Shown here piece after piece: positions 7,964 through 17,588 of a stretch of 64,000 bases of DNA (positions are counted from its first letter, which is position 1; the number at the start of each line of letters is the position of its first letter). Below the pieces are notes generated by a model that saw only the letters and a program-made list of their open reading frames with translations, did no database searches and was not told the DNA's origin. The translations under genes and the position numbers were made by a program. Source of the DNA: Massilia sp. Mn16-1_5 (GTDB lineage: Bacteria > Pseudomonadota > Gammaproteobacteria > Burkholderiales > Burkholderiaceae_D). The stretch is taken from assembly GCF_004798585.1 (NCBI RefSeq), contig NZ_PPXQ01000013.1, positions 112,111 through 176,110 on the forward strand. The letters are read 5' to 3'.

Positions 7964-8100
7964 CGTAGGGTGGGCATGCCCACGCGGATACATCGCATGA
8001 GCAAACGCGATAGGGAGGTTGGACGAAATGCGTGCCGAACGAGTGTTTTCGACCGTTGGGGTGTGCACCGGCACGTACGCGTGGGCATGCCCACCCTACG
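7964..8100. repeat. Palindromic intergenic element with GTAGGGT ends
   Basis: The left arm 7964-7987 and right arm 8078-8100 are reverse complements, each holding TGGGCATGCCCA. GTAGGGT faces outward on both sides. The middle, about 90 bp, has no ORF. The right-hand terminus supplies the TAG stop codon (8096-8098, read on the minus strand) of the GGDEF/EAL gene. Confidence 0.8.
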
Positions 8101-10987
8101 CGGCTAATTCTTCCAGCGTCCTTGCATCCACCGGCCGGCTGAACAGGTAACCCTGCCAGTGGTCGCACCCAATCCCCGCCAGGAAGGTCCGCTGCGCCTC
8201 CGTCTCGACCCCTTCGGCGATGATGCTCAGGCCCAGCGACTTGCCCAGCGCGACCACACTGCGCGCGATCGAGGCGTCGTTCGGGTCGTCCAGCACGTCG
8301 CGCACGAAGCTCTGGTCGATTTTCAGTTGGTCCAGCGGCAGGCGTTTCAGGTAGCTCAACGACGAATAACCGGTGCCGAAGTCGTCGAGCGAGAAGCAGA
8401 TGCCGTGTTCGCGCAGGGCGCGCATCTTGCCGATGGTTTCCTCGACGCCTTCGATCATCAGGGTTTCGGTCAGTTCCAGTTTCAGGCGGGTCGGGTCGAT
8501 GCCGCTCTCGCGCACGATGGCAAGGGTCTCCTCGACGAAATCGGCCTGCAGGAACTGGCGCACGCTGACGTTCACCGCCAGCGTGAAGTGCGCCGTGGCC
8601 GGCGTGGCGGCCCATAGCGCCAGCTGGGCGCAGGCGGTGCGCAGCACCCAGCGGCCGAGCGGCACGATCAGGCCGGAGGTTTCGGCAATGGCGATGAAGC
8701 CGCCCGGGCCTACCAGGCCGCGCGTTGGATGCTGCCAGCGCACCAGGGCCTCGGCCCCGGTCAGGATACCGTCGCCATCGACCTGGCCCTGGTAGTGCAG
8801 CACGAATTGCGCGTGCTGCAGGGCGGCGCGCAGTTCGGTCTCGATCTCGATGCGCGAGGTGACTTCGGTTTCCATCGATGGATGGAAGAAGCGCAGCGTG
8901 TTGCGGCCATGGCGCTTGGCTTCGTACATCGCCAGGTCGCCGCGCCGCATCAGGTCGTCGAGTCCGTCCTTCTCGCCGAGGCAGAGCGTGACGCCGATGC
9001 TGCAGCTGGCGTGGTGCTCGACGCCGCCGATGTCGAAGGGATTGCGCAGCGCGCAGAGGATTTTTTCGCCGACCGTCTCGGCATGCTGGCGCGCATCGTG
9101 CTCGTCGACGCCGCTCGATTCGAGCAGGATCACGAATTCGTCGCCGCCCAGGCGCGCCACGGTGTCGGTGTCGCGGGTACAGGCTAGCAGGCGCGCCGCC
9201 ACCTGCTGCAGCAGTTGGTCCCCGACCGCATGGCCGCGGCTGTCGTTCAGGTCCTTGAAATTGTCCATATCGAGGAAGAGCAGGGCGCCGGTGCGGCCGG
9301 TGCGCCCGTGCAGGCCCAGACAGTGCTGGACGCGGTCGTGCAGCAGGCGCCGGTTCGGCAGTTTGGTGAGCGAATCGTAATAGGCCAGCTGGACGATCTT
9401 TTCGTCGGCCTGCTTGCGCTCGCTGATGTCGGACTGGGTGCACACGAAATTGGTGAGTACGCCGTCGGCATCGCGCACGGCGCTGACCGTCAGCCAGGCC
9501 GGATAGCGCTCGCCGTTATCGCGCCGCATCCAGACTTCGCCCTGCCAGGGCTGGGTCTTCTGGCGCACGCTCTGCCACATGCGCTCGCGGGCATCGTCGC
9601 CATCGGGTTCGAGCGAGAAATGCGGGAAGGCGGTGCCCGGCAGTTCGGCGGCATCGCGGCCGTAGAGTGCGGCCCAGGCCTGGTTCGCCTCGATCATCAC
9701 GGCCTCCGGGCTCAGCACGCACATGCCTTCGCCCGACTGGAACACGGTGGCGGCGATGCGCAGCGATTCCTCGGCCTGCTTGCGCGGCGTGATGTCGGTG
9801 GTGATGCCGCACAGCGCGTTGACTTGCTCGCCGTCGACGAGCGGGATTTTGGTGGTCAGATACAGCTTGTCGTTCAGGCGTTCTTCCGTCACGAAGCGCT
9901 GGTGATCGCGCAACACGGCCAGGTCGCCTGCGCGCGTCATCTTCGCCTGTTCGGGGCCGAACAGGACCTCGTCGGTCTGGCCGATAATCGCCGCCGCCGG
10001 CCGGTTGAACATGCGGCAGACGGCGCCGTTCACGTACTGGAAGCGCGACTGCGCATCCTTGATGTAGATGAGGCTATCGACGCTGTCGAGGATGGTGGAC
10101 AGCCTGCGCTCGCTGTCGCGCAGTTCGCGCGTGCGCGCCGCGACTTCGGTGCGCAGCCAGCTGGCCACGGCCAGTGCCGACAGCAGCAGGCCGACGGTGG
10201 CCGCCAGCACCCACAGCACGGTCTGCGGTACCGCGGCGGTCGGCCCGCCCGCCTGCCAGCGGCGCAGCAGCGTGAAGTACACCGAGTTCGGGTCGGCGCG
10301 CCAGGCGCCCAGGTGGCGGTCGATCGCGTCCAGCACGGCCGGCTGGCGTCCCGGTATCGCGGCGTAGAACAGGCGCGCCGGATTGAACACGACCGGCGTC
10401 GCGACCAGCTGCTGCGCATTGGCCTGGACTTCGCCGTAATAATGGTTGGCGGCCACGGCATCGGCCTCGCCTTCCTTCACCATCGCAAAGGCACGTTCGA
10501 TCGAAACGACCGGCACCAGCACCGCCCCATAGCCGGACAGCACGCTCGGCAGCACCTGCGCCTGGACCGAGCCGCCCAGCACGGCGATGCGGCGTCCTTT
10601 CAGGTCGAGCAGGGAGCGGATCGTGTTGTTGGGGCGTGCATAGATCTGCGACCAGCTGTGCAGCACCGGCACCTGGTGGAAGGCGTAGCGCCGGGCGCGC
10701 TCCTCGGACCAGGCCATGTCGGGCAGCAGGTCGATGCGGCCGGCCTCCAGCGCGGCCAGGCAGGCCTGCCATTCGCAGGCGACGAATTCGAGCGCCCAGT
10801 GTTCGGCGCTGGCCACTTCGCGCAGCAGGTCGACCAGGATGCCGGAGGCACCACCGTCCTCGTTCATGAACACCTTCGGCGGATTCGGATAAATGCCTAC
10901 CCGCAGCGGCGCCTGTGCCACGGCCCCCGCCTGGCTGAGGCAGCCGAGGAGGAAGAGCAGGGCCAGTAAGCGGTGTACGCGCGGCAT
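8096..10987 (-). CDS. Periplasmic SBP-3 sensor, PAS-PAS-GGDEF-EAL cyclic-di-GMP protein
   Basis: A 963-residue inner-membrane signalling protein. Residues 1-26 are a signal peptide. Residues 27-245 form an amino-acid-binding type (SBP_bac_3) domain opening APLRVGIYPNPPKVF. A membrane helix follows (about 257-278), then two PAS domains (about 295-405 and 410-525). GGDEF is intact at 614-618, with the inhibitory RxxD site (RDTD) five residues upstream. The EAL domain has AEALVRW and DDFGTGYSSLSYLKR. Both catalytic halves therefore look complete, so it may make or degrade c-di-GMP depending on a periplasmic ligand. Its stop codon is inside the adjacent palindromic element. Confidence 0.92.
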   Translation of the reverse strand: MPRVHRLLALLFLLGCLSQAGAVAQAPLRVGIYPNPPKVFMNEDGGASGILVDLLREVASAEHWALEFVACEWQACLAALEAGRIDLLPDMAWSEERARRYAFHQVPVLHSWSQIYARPNNTIRSLLDLKGRRIAVLGGSVQAQVLPSVLSGYGAVLVPVVSIERAFAMVKEGEADAVAANHYYGEVQANAQQLVATPVVFNPARLFYAAIPGRQPAVLDAIDRHLGAWRADPNSVYFTLLRRWQAGGPTAAVPQTVLWVLAATVGLLLSALAVASWLRTEVAARTRELRDSERRLSTILDSVDSLIYIKDAQSRFQYVNGAVCRMFNRPAAAIIGQTDEVLFGPEQAKMTRAGDLAVLRDHQRFVTEERLNDKLYLTTKIPLVDGEQVNALCGITTDITPRKQAEESLRIAATVFQSGEGMCVLSPEAVMIEANQAWAALYGRDAAELPGTAFPHFSLEPDGDDARERMWQSVRQKTQPWQGEVWMRRDNGERYPAWLTVSAVRDADGVLTNFVCTQSDISERKQADEKIVQLAYYDSLTKLPNRRLLHDRVQHCLGLHGRTGRTGALLFLDMDNFKDLNDSRGHAVGDQLLQQVAARLLACTRDTDTVARLGGDEFVILLESSGVDEHDARQHAETVGEKILCALRNPFDIGGVEHHASCSIGVTLCLGEKDGLDDLMRRGDLAMYEAKRHGRNTLRFFHPSMETEVTSRIEIETELRAALQHAQFVLHYQGQVDGDGILTGAEALVRWQHPTRGLVGPGGFIAIAETSGLIVPLGRWVLRTACAQLALWAATPATAHFTLAVNVSVRQFLQADFVEETLAIVRESGIDPTRLKLELTETLMIEGVEETIGKMRALREHGICFSLDDFGTGYSSLSYLKRLPLDQLKIDQSFVRDVLDDPNDASIARSVVALGKSLGLSIIAEGVETEAQRTFLAGIGCDHWQGYLFSRPVDARTLEELAA

Positions 10988-11102
10988 GGAATGTCTCCGA
11001 AGATGTTGTCAGCATAATCTTTTTCGGATGAGCCAGCCGCCACGCAGGAACAATTTCTCAGACGAAAAAGAGGTGGTGGACGCGCCGCGCGAGGAGTAAA
11101 CT

Positions 11103-11645
11103 GTGAATATGAGTACACAACAAGGCGCACAACAAGGCAGCGAGCTGTTTTCCGCCATCGTGGCGGCCCCGTTCGGCGCGATCGGCATCCGTACCGAAGA
11201 CCAGCGGGTGCGCGAGCTCGTCTATCTCCAGCCGCGCTTCCACGAGAAGGATGCGCAGGATGCCGTGGCCGAACAGGCCGCGCAGCAGATCGAGCGCTAC
11301 CTGCTCGATCCGGATTTCCGTTTTGAGCTGCCCCTGTTCGAGGCCGGCAGCGCCTTCCAGAAACGCGTGTGGGAGGCGATCAGCGCCATCCCGCGCGGCA
11401 CCGTCAAAACCTACGGCAGGATTGCCAAGGACATCGGCTCGGCCCCGCGTGCGGTCGGCCAGGCCTGCGGCGCCAACTGGTTCCCGCTCGTGATTCCCTG
11501 CCACCGGGTGACCGCCGCCGGCGGCCTCGGCGGCTTTGCCAGCAGCGACGACGAGAACGGTTTCCACCTGTCCGTCAAGCGCTGGCTGCTGCGCCACGAA
11601 GGCGCCACCGCATCGCCATGGCAGCAGCAGGCGATCTGGGACTGA
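11103..11645 (+). CDS. ogt: Methylated-DNA--protein-cysteine S-methyltransferase
   Basis: A 180-residue suicide repair protein that transfers the alkyl group from O6-alkylguanine to its own cysteine. The active-site motif PCHRV is present, preceded by the helix-turn-helix segment FQKRVWEAISAIPRGTVKTY and by GQACGANWFPLVI. It lacks the Ada N-terminal regulatory domain, as Ogt-type proteins do. GTG 11103 is preferred to ATG 11109 because GGAG at 11092-11095 is seven bases from the GTG. Its 3' end overlaps xerD by 28 bases, indicating a two-gene operon. Confidence 0.93.
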   Translation: MNMSTQQGAQQGSELFSAIVAAPFGAIGIRTEDQRVRELVYLQPRFHEKDAQDAVAEQAAQQIERYLLDPDFRFELPLFEAGSAFQKRVWEAISAIPRGTVKTYGRIAKDIGSAPRAVGQACGANWFPLVIPCHRVTAAGGLGGFASSDDENGFHLSVKRWLLRHEGATASPWQQQAIWD

Positions 11646-12520
11646 TCGACGAGTTCTGCGACACGCTCTGGCTCGAGCAGGGCCTGGCGAAGAACTCGCT
11701 CGACGCCTACCGGCGCGACATGCGCATGTTCCTCGACTGGCTGGACGCGAAGCGGCCGGGACGCGGCCTGCTCGGCGCCGGTCCACAGGATCTGGCCAGC
11801 TATTTCGCCGAACGCCATCCCGACACCAAGCCGAGTACGGCGAACCGCCGCCTGTCGGTCCTGAAACGTTTTTATGCGCTGGCGCTGCGCAAGAACCAGG
11901 TCAGCGAAGATCCGTGCCTGAAAATGGCCACGGCGCGCCAGCCTGTGCGTTTCGTCCACACGCTCTCGGAAGCCCAGGTCGAGGCTTTGTTGGCGGCGCC
12001 CGACGTTTCCACGCCGCTCGGCCTGCGCGAGCGCACGATGCTCGAACTGATGTACGCGAGCGGCTTGCGGGTGTCGGAACTGGTGGCCCTGAAAGTGGTC
12101 GAACTGAGCTTGAACGACGGCGTGCTGCGCATCACGGGTAAAGGAGCGAAGACGCGCCTGGTCCCTTTCGGCGGCGAGGCCCGCAGCTGGCTCGAACGTT
12201 ACTTGAAAGATGCGCGCGGCATCATCCTGAACGGACAGGTCGACGACGCCCTGTTCGTCACCAGCCGCGGCGGACCGATGACGCGCCAGATGTTCTGGGT
12301 CGTCATTAAAAAACATGCGCTCAAGGCCGGTATCCGCGCGCCGCTGTCGCCGCACACCTTGCGTCACGCGTTTGCCACCCATTTGCTCAACCATGGTGCC
12401 GATTTACGTGTCGTACAACTCCTGCTGGGGCACTCGGACATTTCCACCACACAAATCTACACCCATGTTGCGCGCGAGCGTCTGAAACACTTGCACGCAC
12501 AGCACCACCCACGGGGTTAA
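11618..12520 (+). CDS. xerD: Tyrosine recombinase XerD
   Basis: A 300-residue site-specific recombinase that resolves chromosome dimers at dif with XerC. The N-terminal SAM-like core-binding domain contains LWLEQGLAKNSLDAYRRDM. The catalytic domain shows the expected set: Arg in YASGLRVSEL, Lys in TGKGAKTRLVPF, His/Arg in SPHTLRHAFATHLLNHGADL, His in LGHSDISTTQ and the nucleophile Tyr in IYTHV. ATG 11618 overlaps the end of ogt. XerC is the alternative, but the N-terminus fits XerD better. The 74-bp gap after it is unremarkable. Confidence 0.92.
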   Translation: MAAAGDLGLIDEFCDTLWLEQGLAKNSLDAYRRDMRMFLDWLDAKRPGRGLLGAGPQDLASYFAERHPDTKPSTANRRLSVLKRFYALALRKNQVSEDPCLKMATARQPVRFVHTLSEAQVEALLAAPDVSTPLGLRERTMLELMYASGLRVSELVALKVVELSLNDGVLRITGKGAKTRLVPFGGEARSWLERYLKDARGIILNGQVDDALFVTSRGGPMTRQMFWVVIKKHALKAGIRAPLSPHTLRHAFATHLLNHGADLRVVQLLLGHSDISTTQIYTHVARERLKHLHAQHHPRG

Positions 12521-12594
12521 TTCAAAACCCGCGAGCGTATCTGGCGCATAATAGTCCGGTACTACCACATCCTTTCAGCGCACAAGAGGTGATC

Positions 12595-12795
12595 ATGGCC
12601 AAAACCAACTTCCAATACGAGAAGCGGCAACGGGAACTGGAAAAGAAGCGCAAGGCAGAGGAAAAAGCCAAGCGCAAAGCAGAAGCGAAGAATCATCCGG
12701 CTGGGGCGGGGGATGAGATGATGGCGGCGGGATCGGAGGGGATCGATGCCGAGGCCGAGCAGAATGCGGATGCGCAGGAGACGCAGACGCCGTAA
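12595..12795 (+). CDS. Small, highly charged coiled-coil protein
   Basis: A 66-residue protein starting MAKTNFQYEKRQRELEKKRK and continuing as a Lys/Glu/Arg-rich helix, then an acidic Gly/Ala-rich tail ending in NADAQETQTP. A good Shine-Dalgarno (AAGAGGTG) precedes ATG 12595. The lysine-rich front half suggests RNA or nucleic-acid contact, but no family function is known to me; similar small proteins occur in other Burkholderiales. It stands alone between xerD and the RND operon and is followed by a long hairpin. Confidence 0.75.
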   Translation: MAKTNFQYEKRQRELEKKRKAEEKAKRKAEAKNHPAGAGDEMMAAGSEGIDAEAEQNADAQETQTP

Positions 12796-12815
12796 CAATA
12801 GGTTTTAAATACGAT

Positions 12816-12865
12816 AATGCGCCGCACGTGTTTTGCTTCGAAAGAAGCTAACACTGCGGCGCATT
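12816..12865. terminator. Long hairpin with GAAA tetraloop, likely bidirectional terminator
   Basis: An 11-bp perfect outer stem (AATGCGCCGCA with TGCGGCGCATT) continues through GTGTT/AACAC and GCTTC/GAAGC to a GAAA loop, giving 21 base pairs with small bulges. It lies between convergent genes. On the minus strand the stem is followed by a moderately AT-rich tract; on the plus strand it runs into a palindromic unit. Confidence 0.6.
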
Positions 12866-12866
12866 C

Positions 12867-12890
12867 ACGCGCGGGCATGCCCGCCCTACG
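12867..12890. repeat. Single arm of the GGGCATGCCC palindromic element
   Basis: One copy of the arm ending GCCCTACG, with no matching left arm nearby. The 50-nt hairpin directly before it may take the place of the missing half. It lies 29 bases beyond the stop codon of the RND permease gene. Confidence 0.7.
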
Positions 12891-12919
12891 CCCTTCGACA
12901 AGCGGCGCAGTGATGTCGC

Positions 12920-15900
12920 TTACGCAGATTCCTTCGCAATCACCGGCACGACATCCACAATCTCTTCGTGCCCCTTGGCGAACCACTTACGTGCGCGCTT
13001 GCCGATATTGTCGAGGTAGGTGTACGCCACCGGCACCACGACCAGGGTCAGCAAGGTCGAGGTAATCACCCCGCCGATCACCGCGCGGCCCATCGGGGCC
13101 TGGGTTTCGCCGCCGTCGCCGGCGCCGATCGCCATCGGCAGCATGCCGAAGATCATCGCAAGCGTCGTCATCAGGATCGGACGCAGGCGCACTTGCCCCG
13201 CTTCGAGGATGGCCGCGAACTGGGCCTTGCCTTCGCGCTGGCCGTGGTTCGCAAAATCGACCAGCAGGATCGCATTCTTGGTCACCAGGCCCATCAGCAT
13301 CACGACGCCGATCACCGAGAACACGTTCAGCGTAGAACCCGTCGCCAGCAGGGCCAGCAGCACGCCGATGAGCGACATCGGCAGCGACATCATGATCGCG
13401 ATCGGCTGCAGGAAGCTGCCGAACTGCGAGGCCAGCACCAGGTAGATGAAGATGATCGCGATCACGATCGCCGAGCCGAAGTTGGCCATGGTTTCCGCCA
13501 TCTGCTGGGCGTCGCCGCCGACGTCGAAGCGCACGCCTTCCGGCAGTTCGATGGAATCCATCGCCTTCTTGATGTCGGCATTCACGTCGCCCGACGGACG
13601 GCCATCGATGCCGGCGTAGATCGCCACGCGGCGTTCCAGCGCCTGGCGCTTGAGCACCTGCGGGCTGAACGAGGGCACGAAGTCGACCACCTGGCGTAGC
13701 GGCACCATGATCGGATTGCCGCTAGCATCCAGGCGCGAGGACGCCAGCGACAGGTCGGCCAGGTCCGCCACCTTCTGGCGGCCGCTGCGCGGCAGCTGCA
13801 CGTTGACTTCATAGTTCTGGCCGTCCGGGGCCAGCCAGTGGCTGATCTGGTCGCCGCCCACGAAGGGACGCAGCGCCGCGCCGACCTGCGCCACCGACAA
13901 GCCCAGGTCGCTGGCCAGCTCGTTGTTGATCTTGATGATGGTGGCGGGATTGGCGCCTTCCTGGCTGTACTCGAGGTCGGCCACGCCTTTGATCGTACGC
14001 ATCTTGTCCATCAGTTTGTGCGCGGCGGCGTCCAGCTTCGCTTCGTCGCGGCCGAGAATCGCGATGAAGATCGGCTTGTTACCGACCGACATCGTGATGC
14101 CGGCGATCGAGGACAGGCGTTCGCGGATCACCGATTCCATCGTCTCCTGCGAACGGCGGTGGGTCTTCTTCACGTCGGTCAGCTTCAGGACCACCTGGGC
14201 GCTGTTGTGGCCTTCGTAGACGCCGATGGCGCTGCTGATCGCCTCGATTTCCGGATAGGCGCGCAGCGCGTCTTCGACTTGTTTCACCTTGCCGTCGGTA
14301 TAGGCCAGGCTCGATCCTACCGGGGTTTTAAAGCGCATCTCGATGAAGCCGTTGTCGGTCTTCGGCGCGAACTCGCCGCCGATCATCGGGATCAGGAACA
14401 GGCTGCCGACAAAGATGCCCAGCGCCAGCGCCAGCGTCGATTTCCTCCAGCGCAGGGCCAGCGCCAGCACGCGGCCATACAGCACGTGCACGTGCTCGAT
14501 GCCGACTTCGATCTTCGCCATGACGCGGCCCAGCCAGGGCACGTACTTGAAGCGGTCCTTGACCGGATCCGGCCAGACCGACGAGAGCATCGGGTCGAGC
14601 GTAAAGGAGACGAACAGCGACACCAGCACGGCCACCGCGACGGTGACGCCGAACTGCAGGAAGAAGCGGCCGATGATGCCGTCCATGAAGGCGATCGGCA
14701 CGAACACGGCGACGATCGCGAAGGTGGTCGCCATCACGGCCAGGCCGATCTCGTTGGTGCCTTCTTCGGCCGCGCGCAGGTGGCTCTTGCCCATGCCGAG
14801 GTGGCGCACGATGTTTTCGCGCACGACAATGGCATCGTCGATCAGGAGGCCAATGCACAGCGACAGCGCCATCAGGGTCAGGAAGTTCAGGGTGAAGCCG
14901 AAGTAGCGCATCGCGATGAAGGAAGCCAGCACCGAGATCGGCAGGGTGAGGCCGGTGATGACCGTGCTGCGCCAGGAATGCAGGAACAGGAACACGATCA
15001 CCATGGTCAGGATGGCGCCTTCGACGATGGTGCGCTTGACGTTGTCGAGCTGGTGCTGGACGGTCGTGGACTGGTCGTCCATCACGCGGAACTTCACGTC
15101 GGACGGCATGGTCTTGCGCATTTCTTCCACCATCTTGATGATGCCGGTGCCGACCTGCACGGTGTTCGCATCCTGCACCTTGGTGATGTCGAGCGAGATG
15201 GCGCGCACGCCGTTGACGCGCGAGATCGAAGTCTCTTCGCGCTCGCCGTCGACCACGTCGGCCACCTGCGACAGGTAGACCGGCCCGCTGGCGCGGCGCG
15301 CCACGATGATGTTGTTGAACTCGCGCGCCTCGCGCATCTTGCCTTCGACCCGCACCAGGCGCTCGGCCGCGCCGTACTGCAGGTTGCCGGCCGGGAGATT
15401 GGTGTTGGTGGCCTGGATCGCGCGCAGCACCTCGTCGATGCCGATGTTCTGGCTGCGCAGCTGCTCGGGCTTCACGTGCACCAGGATCTGGCGCGTCGCC
15501 ATGCCGCCGGTGCGCACTTCACCGACGCCCGCCACGCTCTGCAGGCGTTTCACGATCACCTGTTCCGCCAGGGTCGAGAGGGCGCGCATGTCGCGTTCGT
15601 TCGAGGTGACGGACAGGCGCACCACCGGCTGCGCGTTCTCGCCGTCGGCGCGGATGATGAAGGGCTCCTTGGCCTCCTTCGGGAAGCCCGGACGCACGCG
15701 CGCCACCTTGTCGCGCAGGTCCTGCATCGCCTTGTCCATGTTGGTGGAGATGTGGAACTCGATCGAGACGCCGCTGCGGCCTTCCCAGGAATTGCTGCGG
15801 ATGTTCTTGATGCCGCTGACGGTGTTGATGACTTCTTCCATCGGCCGCGTGATGTCGTTCTCGACCTGTTCCGGCGAGGCGCCCGGATACTGCGTCTCGA

Positions 15901-16039
15901 CCCAGGCAAACGGCAGCTCGACGTTCGGCATGCTTTCCACGCCCAGCGAACGGTAGGAGAACAGGCCGAGCACCATCAGGCCGACCATGACCATGGTGGC
16001 GAAGACCGGGTGGCGAATACTGACTTTGGTGATCCACAT
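12920..16039 (-). CDS. RND efflux permease, HAE-1 family
   Basis: A 1039-residue inner-membrane proton antiporter. It opens [20 protein letters not shown] and has two repeats, each with a large periplasmic loop. Proton-relay acids are visible in [16 protein letters not shown], and the partner Lys in [15 protein letters not shown]. Porter-domain sequence [20 protein letters not shown] is typical of the hydrophobe/amphiphile branch (AcrB/MexB-like) rather than the metal branch. It starts four bases after the fusion-protein gene, so the two are co-transcribed. No outer-membrane channel gene is adjacent; a TolC-like protein elsewhere must complete the pump. The substrate is unknown. Confidence 0.93.
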   Translation of the reverse strand: MWITKVSIRHPVFATMVMVGLMVLGLFSYRSLGVESMPNVELPFAWVETQYPGASPEQVENDITRPMEEVINTVSGIKNIRSNSWEGRSGVSIEFHISTNMDKAMQDLRDKVARVRPGFPKEAKEPFIIRADGENAQPVVRLSVTSNERDMRALSTLAEQVIVKRLQSVAGVGEVRTGGMATRQILVHVKPEQLRSQNIGIDEVLRAIQATNTNLPAGNLQYGAAERLVRVEGKMREAREFNNIIVARRASGPVYLSQVADVVDGEREETSISRVNGVRAISLDITKVQDANTVQVGTGIIKMVEEMRKTMPSDVKFRVMDDQSTTVQHQLDNVKRTIVEGAILTMVIVFLFLHSWRSTVITGLTLPISVLASFIAMRYFGFTLNFLTLMALSLCIGLLIDDAIVVRENIVRHLGMGKSHLRAAEEGTNEIGLAVMATTFAIVAVFVPIAFMDGIIGRFFLQFGVTVAVAVLVSLFVSFTLDPMLSSVWPDPVKDRFKYVPWLGRVMAKIEVGIEHVHVLYGRVLALALRWRKSTLALALGIFVGSLFLIPMIGGEFAPKTDNGFIEMRFKTPVGSSLAYTDGKVKQVEDALRAYPEIEAISSAIGVYEGHNSAQVVLKLTDVKKTHRRSQETMESVIRERLSSIAGITMSVGNKPIFIAILGRDEAKLDAAAHKLMDKMRTIKGVADLEYSQEGANPATIIKINNELASDLGLSVAQVGAALRPFVGGDQISHWLAPDGQNYEVNVQLPRSGRQKVADLADLSLASSRLDASGNPIMVPLRQVVDFVPSFSPQVLKRQALERRVAIYAGIDGRPSGDVNADIKKAMDSIELPEGVRFDVGGDAQQMAETMANFGSAIVIAIIFIYLVLASQFGSFLQPIAIMMSLPMSLIGVLLALLATGSTLNVFSVIGVVMLMGLVTKNAILLVDFANHGQREGKAQFAAILEAGQVRLRPILMTTLAMIFGMLPMAIGAGDGGETQAPMGRAVIGGVITSTLLTLVVVPVAYTYLDNIGKRARKWFAKGHEEIVDVVPVIAKESA

Positions 16040-16043
16040 GATG

Positions 16044-17273
16044 TCAGTCCTTCTTCGCCAGGGTAACCTGTGATTGCGCAGGCGCAGCCGGCTTGTTCAG
16101 CTTCACGGCGCTGCCCGGCTTGACGCCGTCGAGCGGCACCGCCAGCAGCACGGCGCCGGCCTGCACGCCCTCCGTGACTTCGGCCAGGCCCTCGTCTTCG
16201 CTCTTCATGCCCAGCCGGACCGGCTGCGCCACCACCTTGCCGCTGTCGACGCGGTAGACGACGTCGCGCGTGCCATCCTTGCGCAGGGCCGCGAGCGGCA
16301 CGATCGGACGCGCGTCCGACTTGTCTGTAGTAATGGAGCCCTTCGCGAACATGCCGGCGCGCAGGCTGCTGTCGTCGTTGGCCACGCTGATATACACCAG
16401 CATCGAACGCGAGCCGGCTTCGGTAGCCGGATTGATGCGCGCCACCTTGCCCTGGAAATCGCGGCCGTTGAAACCGTCGACCTTGAAGCGCACGTCCTGG
16501 CCCACCTGCACGCGCGGGATGTCGGAAGCCGGCACCTGGGCGTCGAGCGTCAGGTGCTGCAGGTCGACGATGGCCATCACCGGGCTGTCCGGCGACAGTT
16601 TTTCGCCGGCCTGCACGTAGCGCTTGCTGACCACGCCGCTGAGCGGCGCGCGGATGAGCGTGTCGTTCAGCGCGATGCGCGCGAGATCGAGCTGGGCGCG
16701 CGCCGCATCCACCGCCGCCTGCGCCAGCTCGACGCTGTTGCGGGTGGTATCGAAGGAATTCTGCGAGATGTAGTTCTGCTTGAGCAGGGCCTGGCTGTTG
16801 GCTTCGTTCTTGGTCGCCATCGCCAGGCGCGCGCTGGCTTCCTTCAGCAGCGCGGCCTGCTGGGCGACCCGGGCGCGCGCGTCGGCGTCGTCCAGGCGCG
16901 CGATGACCTGGCCGGCCGCGACCTTCATGCCCTCGCGTACGCCCGTCTCGAGCACCACGCCCGACACCTTCGATTTCACCGTCGCCTGGGCCAGCGGCGC
17001 AAGCGAACCCGACAGCGGCAAGCGCAGCGCCAGTTCGCGCGACTCGACCGTGACGACGTCGTTCTGCGCCAGCTCGAAGACAGTCGGCTTGTCGGCCTTC
17101 TTGGCCGCGGCCGCGGCAGGCGGCGGCGCACTCTTGCCCTGCAGCGCGTACCAGCCGCCGCCTGCAAGTGCAATCACGGCCAGCGCGATGGCCGGCTTGC
17201 GCCAGCGGCGCCGGCTGGCAGTGGGAATGGATGCGGAAGGAGTGGAGGATAGCGGCAAGGTCTCGATTTTCAT
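16044..17273 (-). CDS. RND efflux membrane-fusion protein
   Basis: A 409-residue periplasmic adaptor. An N-terminal membrane anchor (AIALAVIALAGGGWYAL, about 36-52) is followed by barrel-sandwich halves: VVLETGVREGMKVAAGQVIARLDD before the coiled-coil hairpin, and LSGVVSKRYVQAGEKLSPDSP after it. Beta-barrel and membrane-proximal domains follow. ATG 17273 is chosen because the upstream extension lacks family similarity. It is the first gene of the two-gene efflux operon, linking the permease to an outer-membrane channel. No regulator gene is adjacent. Confidence 0.92.
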   Translation of the reverse strand: MKIETLPLSSTPSASIPTASRRRWRKPAIALAVIALAGGGWYALQGKSAPPPAAAAAKKADKPTVFELAQNDVVTVESRELALRLPLSGSLAPLAQATVKSKVSGVVLETGVREGMKVAAGQVIARLDDADARARVAQQAALLKEASARLAMATKNEANSQALLKQNYISQNSFDTTRNSVELAQAAVDAARAQLDLARIALNDTLIRAPLSGVVSKRYVQAGEKLSPDSPVMAIVDLQHLTLDAQVPASDIPRVQVGQDVRFKVDGFNGRDFQGKVARINPATEAGSRSMLVYISVANDDSSLRAGMFAKGSITTDKSDARPIVPLAALRKDGTRDVVYRVDSGKVVAQPVRLGMKSEDEGLAEVTEGVQAGAVLLAVPLDGVKPGSAVKLNKPAAPAQSQVTLAKKD

Positions 17274-17588
17274 GGCGGCCGTTGTTCGAATTGTTGAGAG
17301 CATGAAGGAATAGGGGGCGCGCGTGCTCCACCTGGTCTGAGGCGGAGCTCCGTGCGCATGGTGAAGACTATAGAAATTGACAACTCAGGACGCCATCGGA
17401 ATGCGACAAGCAGGGGTTTTTGGACGCTGAAGTGCAGAAAAGGAGGACAGAAGGGATGCGCTGCCGGCCCTCCGTATGCAGGCGAGATGATTTTGCGTGC
17501 GCGCAAACGGGGCGCTGCCGCCGGGGGCAAGAATGGGTCGCTTGGGAGAGCACGGTTCCACCATTTCATTCGAGAAAAGGACTATTTC
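17274..17588. other. Intergenic region between divergent efflux and GGDEF/EAL genes
   Basis: These 315 bp should carry the promoters of both neighbours. A TATAGT-like -10 for the efflux operon is visible on the minus strand near 17367-17372, but its -35 is poor. A TTGACA occurs on the plus strand at 17378-17383 without a convincing -10. I see no ORF with a ribosome binding site and no palindrome of note. Confidence 0.5.

Noticed and set aside
13838..16066. 742-residue open frame on the plus strand opposite the RND permease
   Set aside because: Extremely His/Asp/Gln-rich translation with no domain, antisense to a convincing permease gene.
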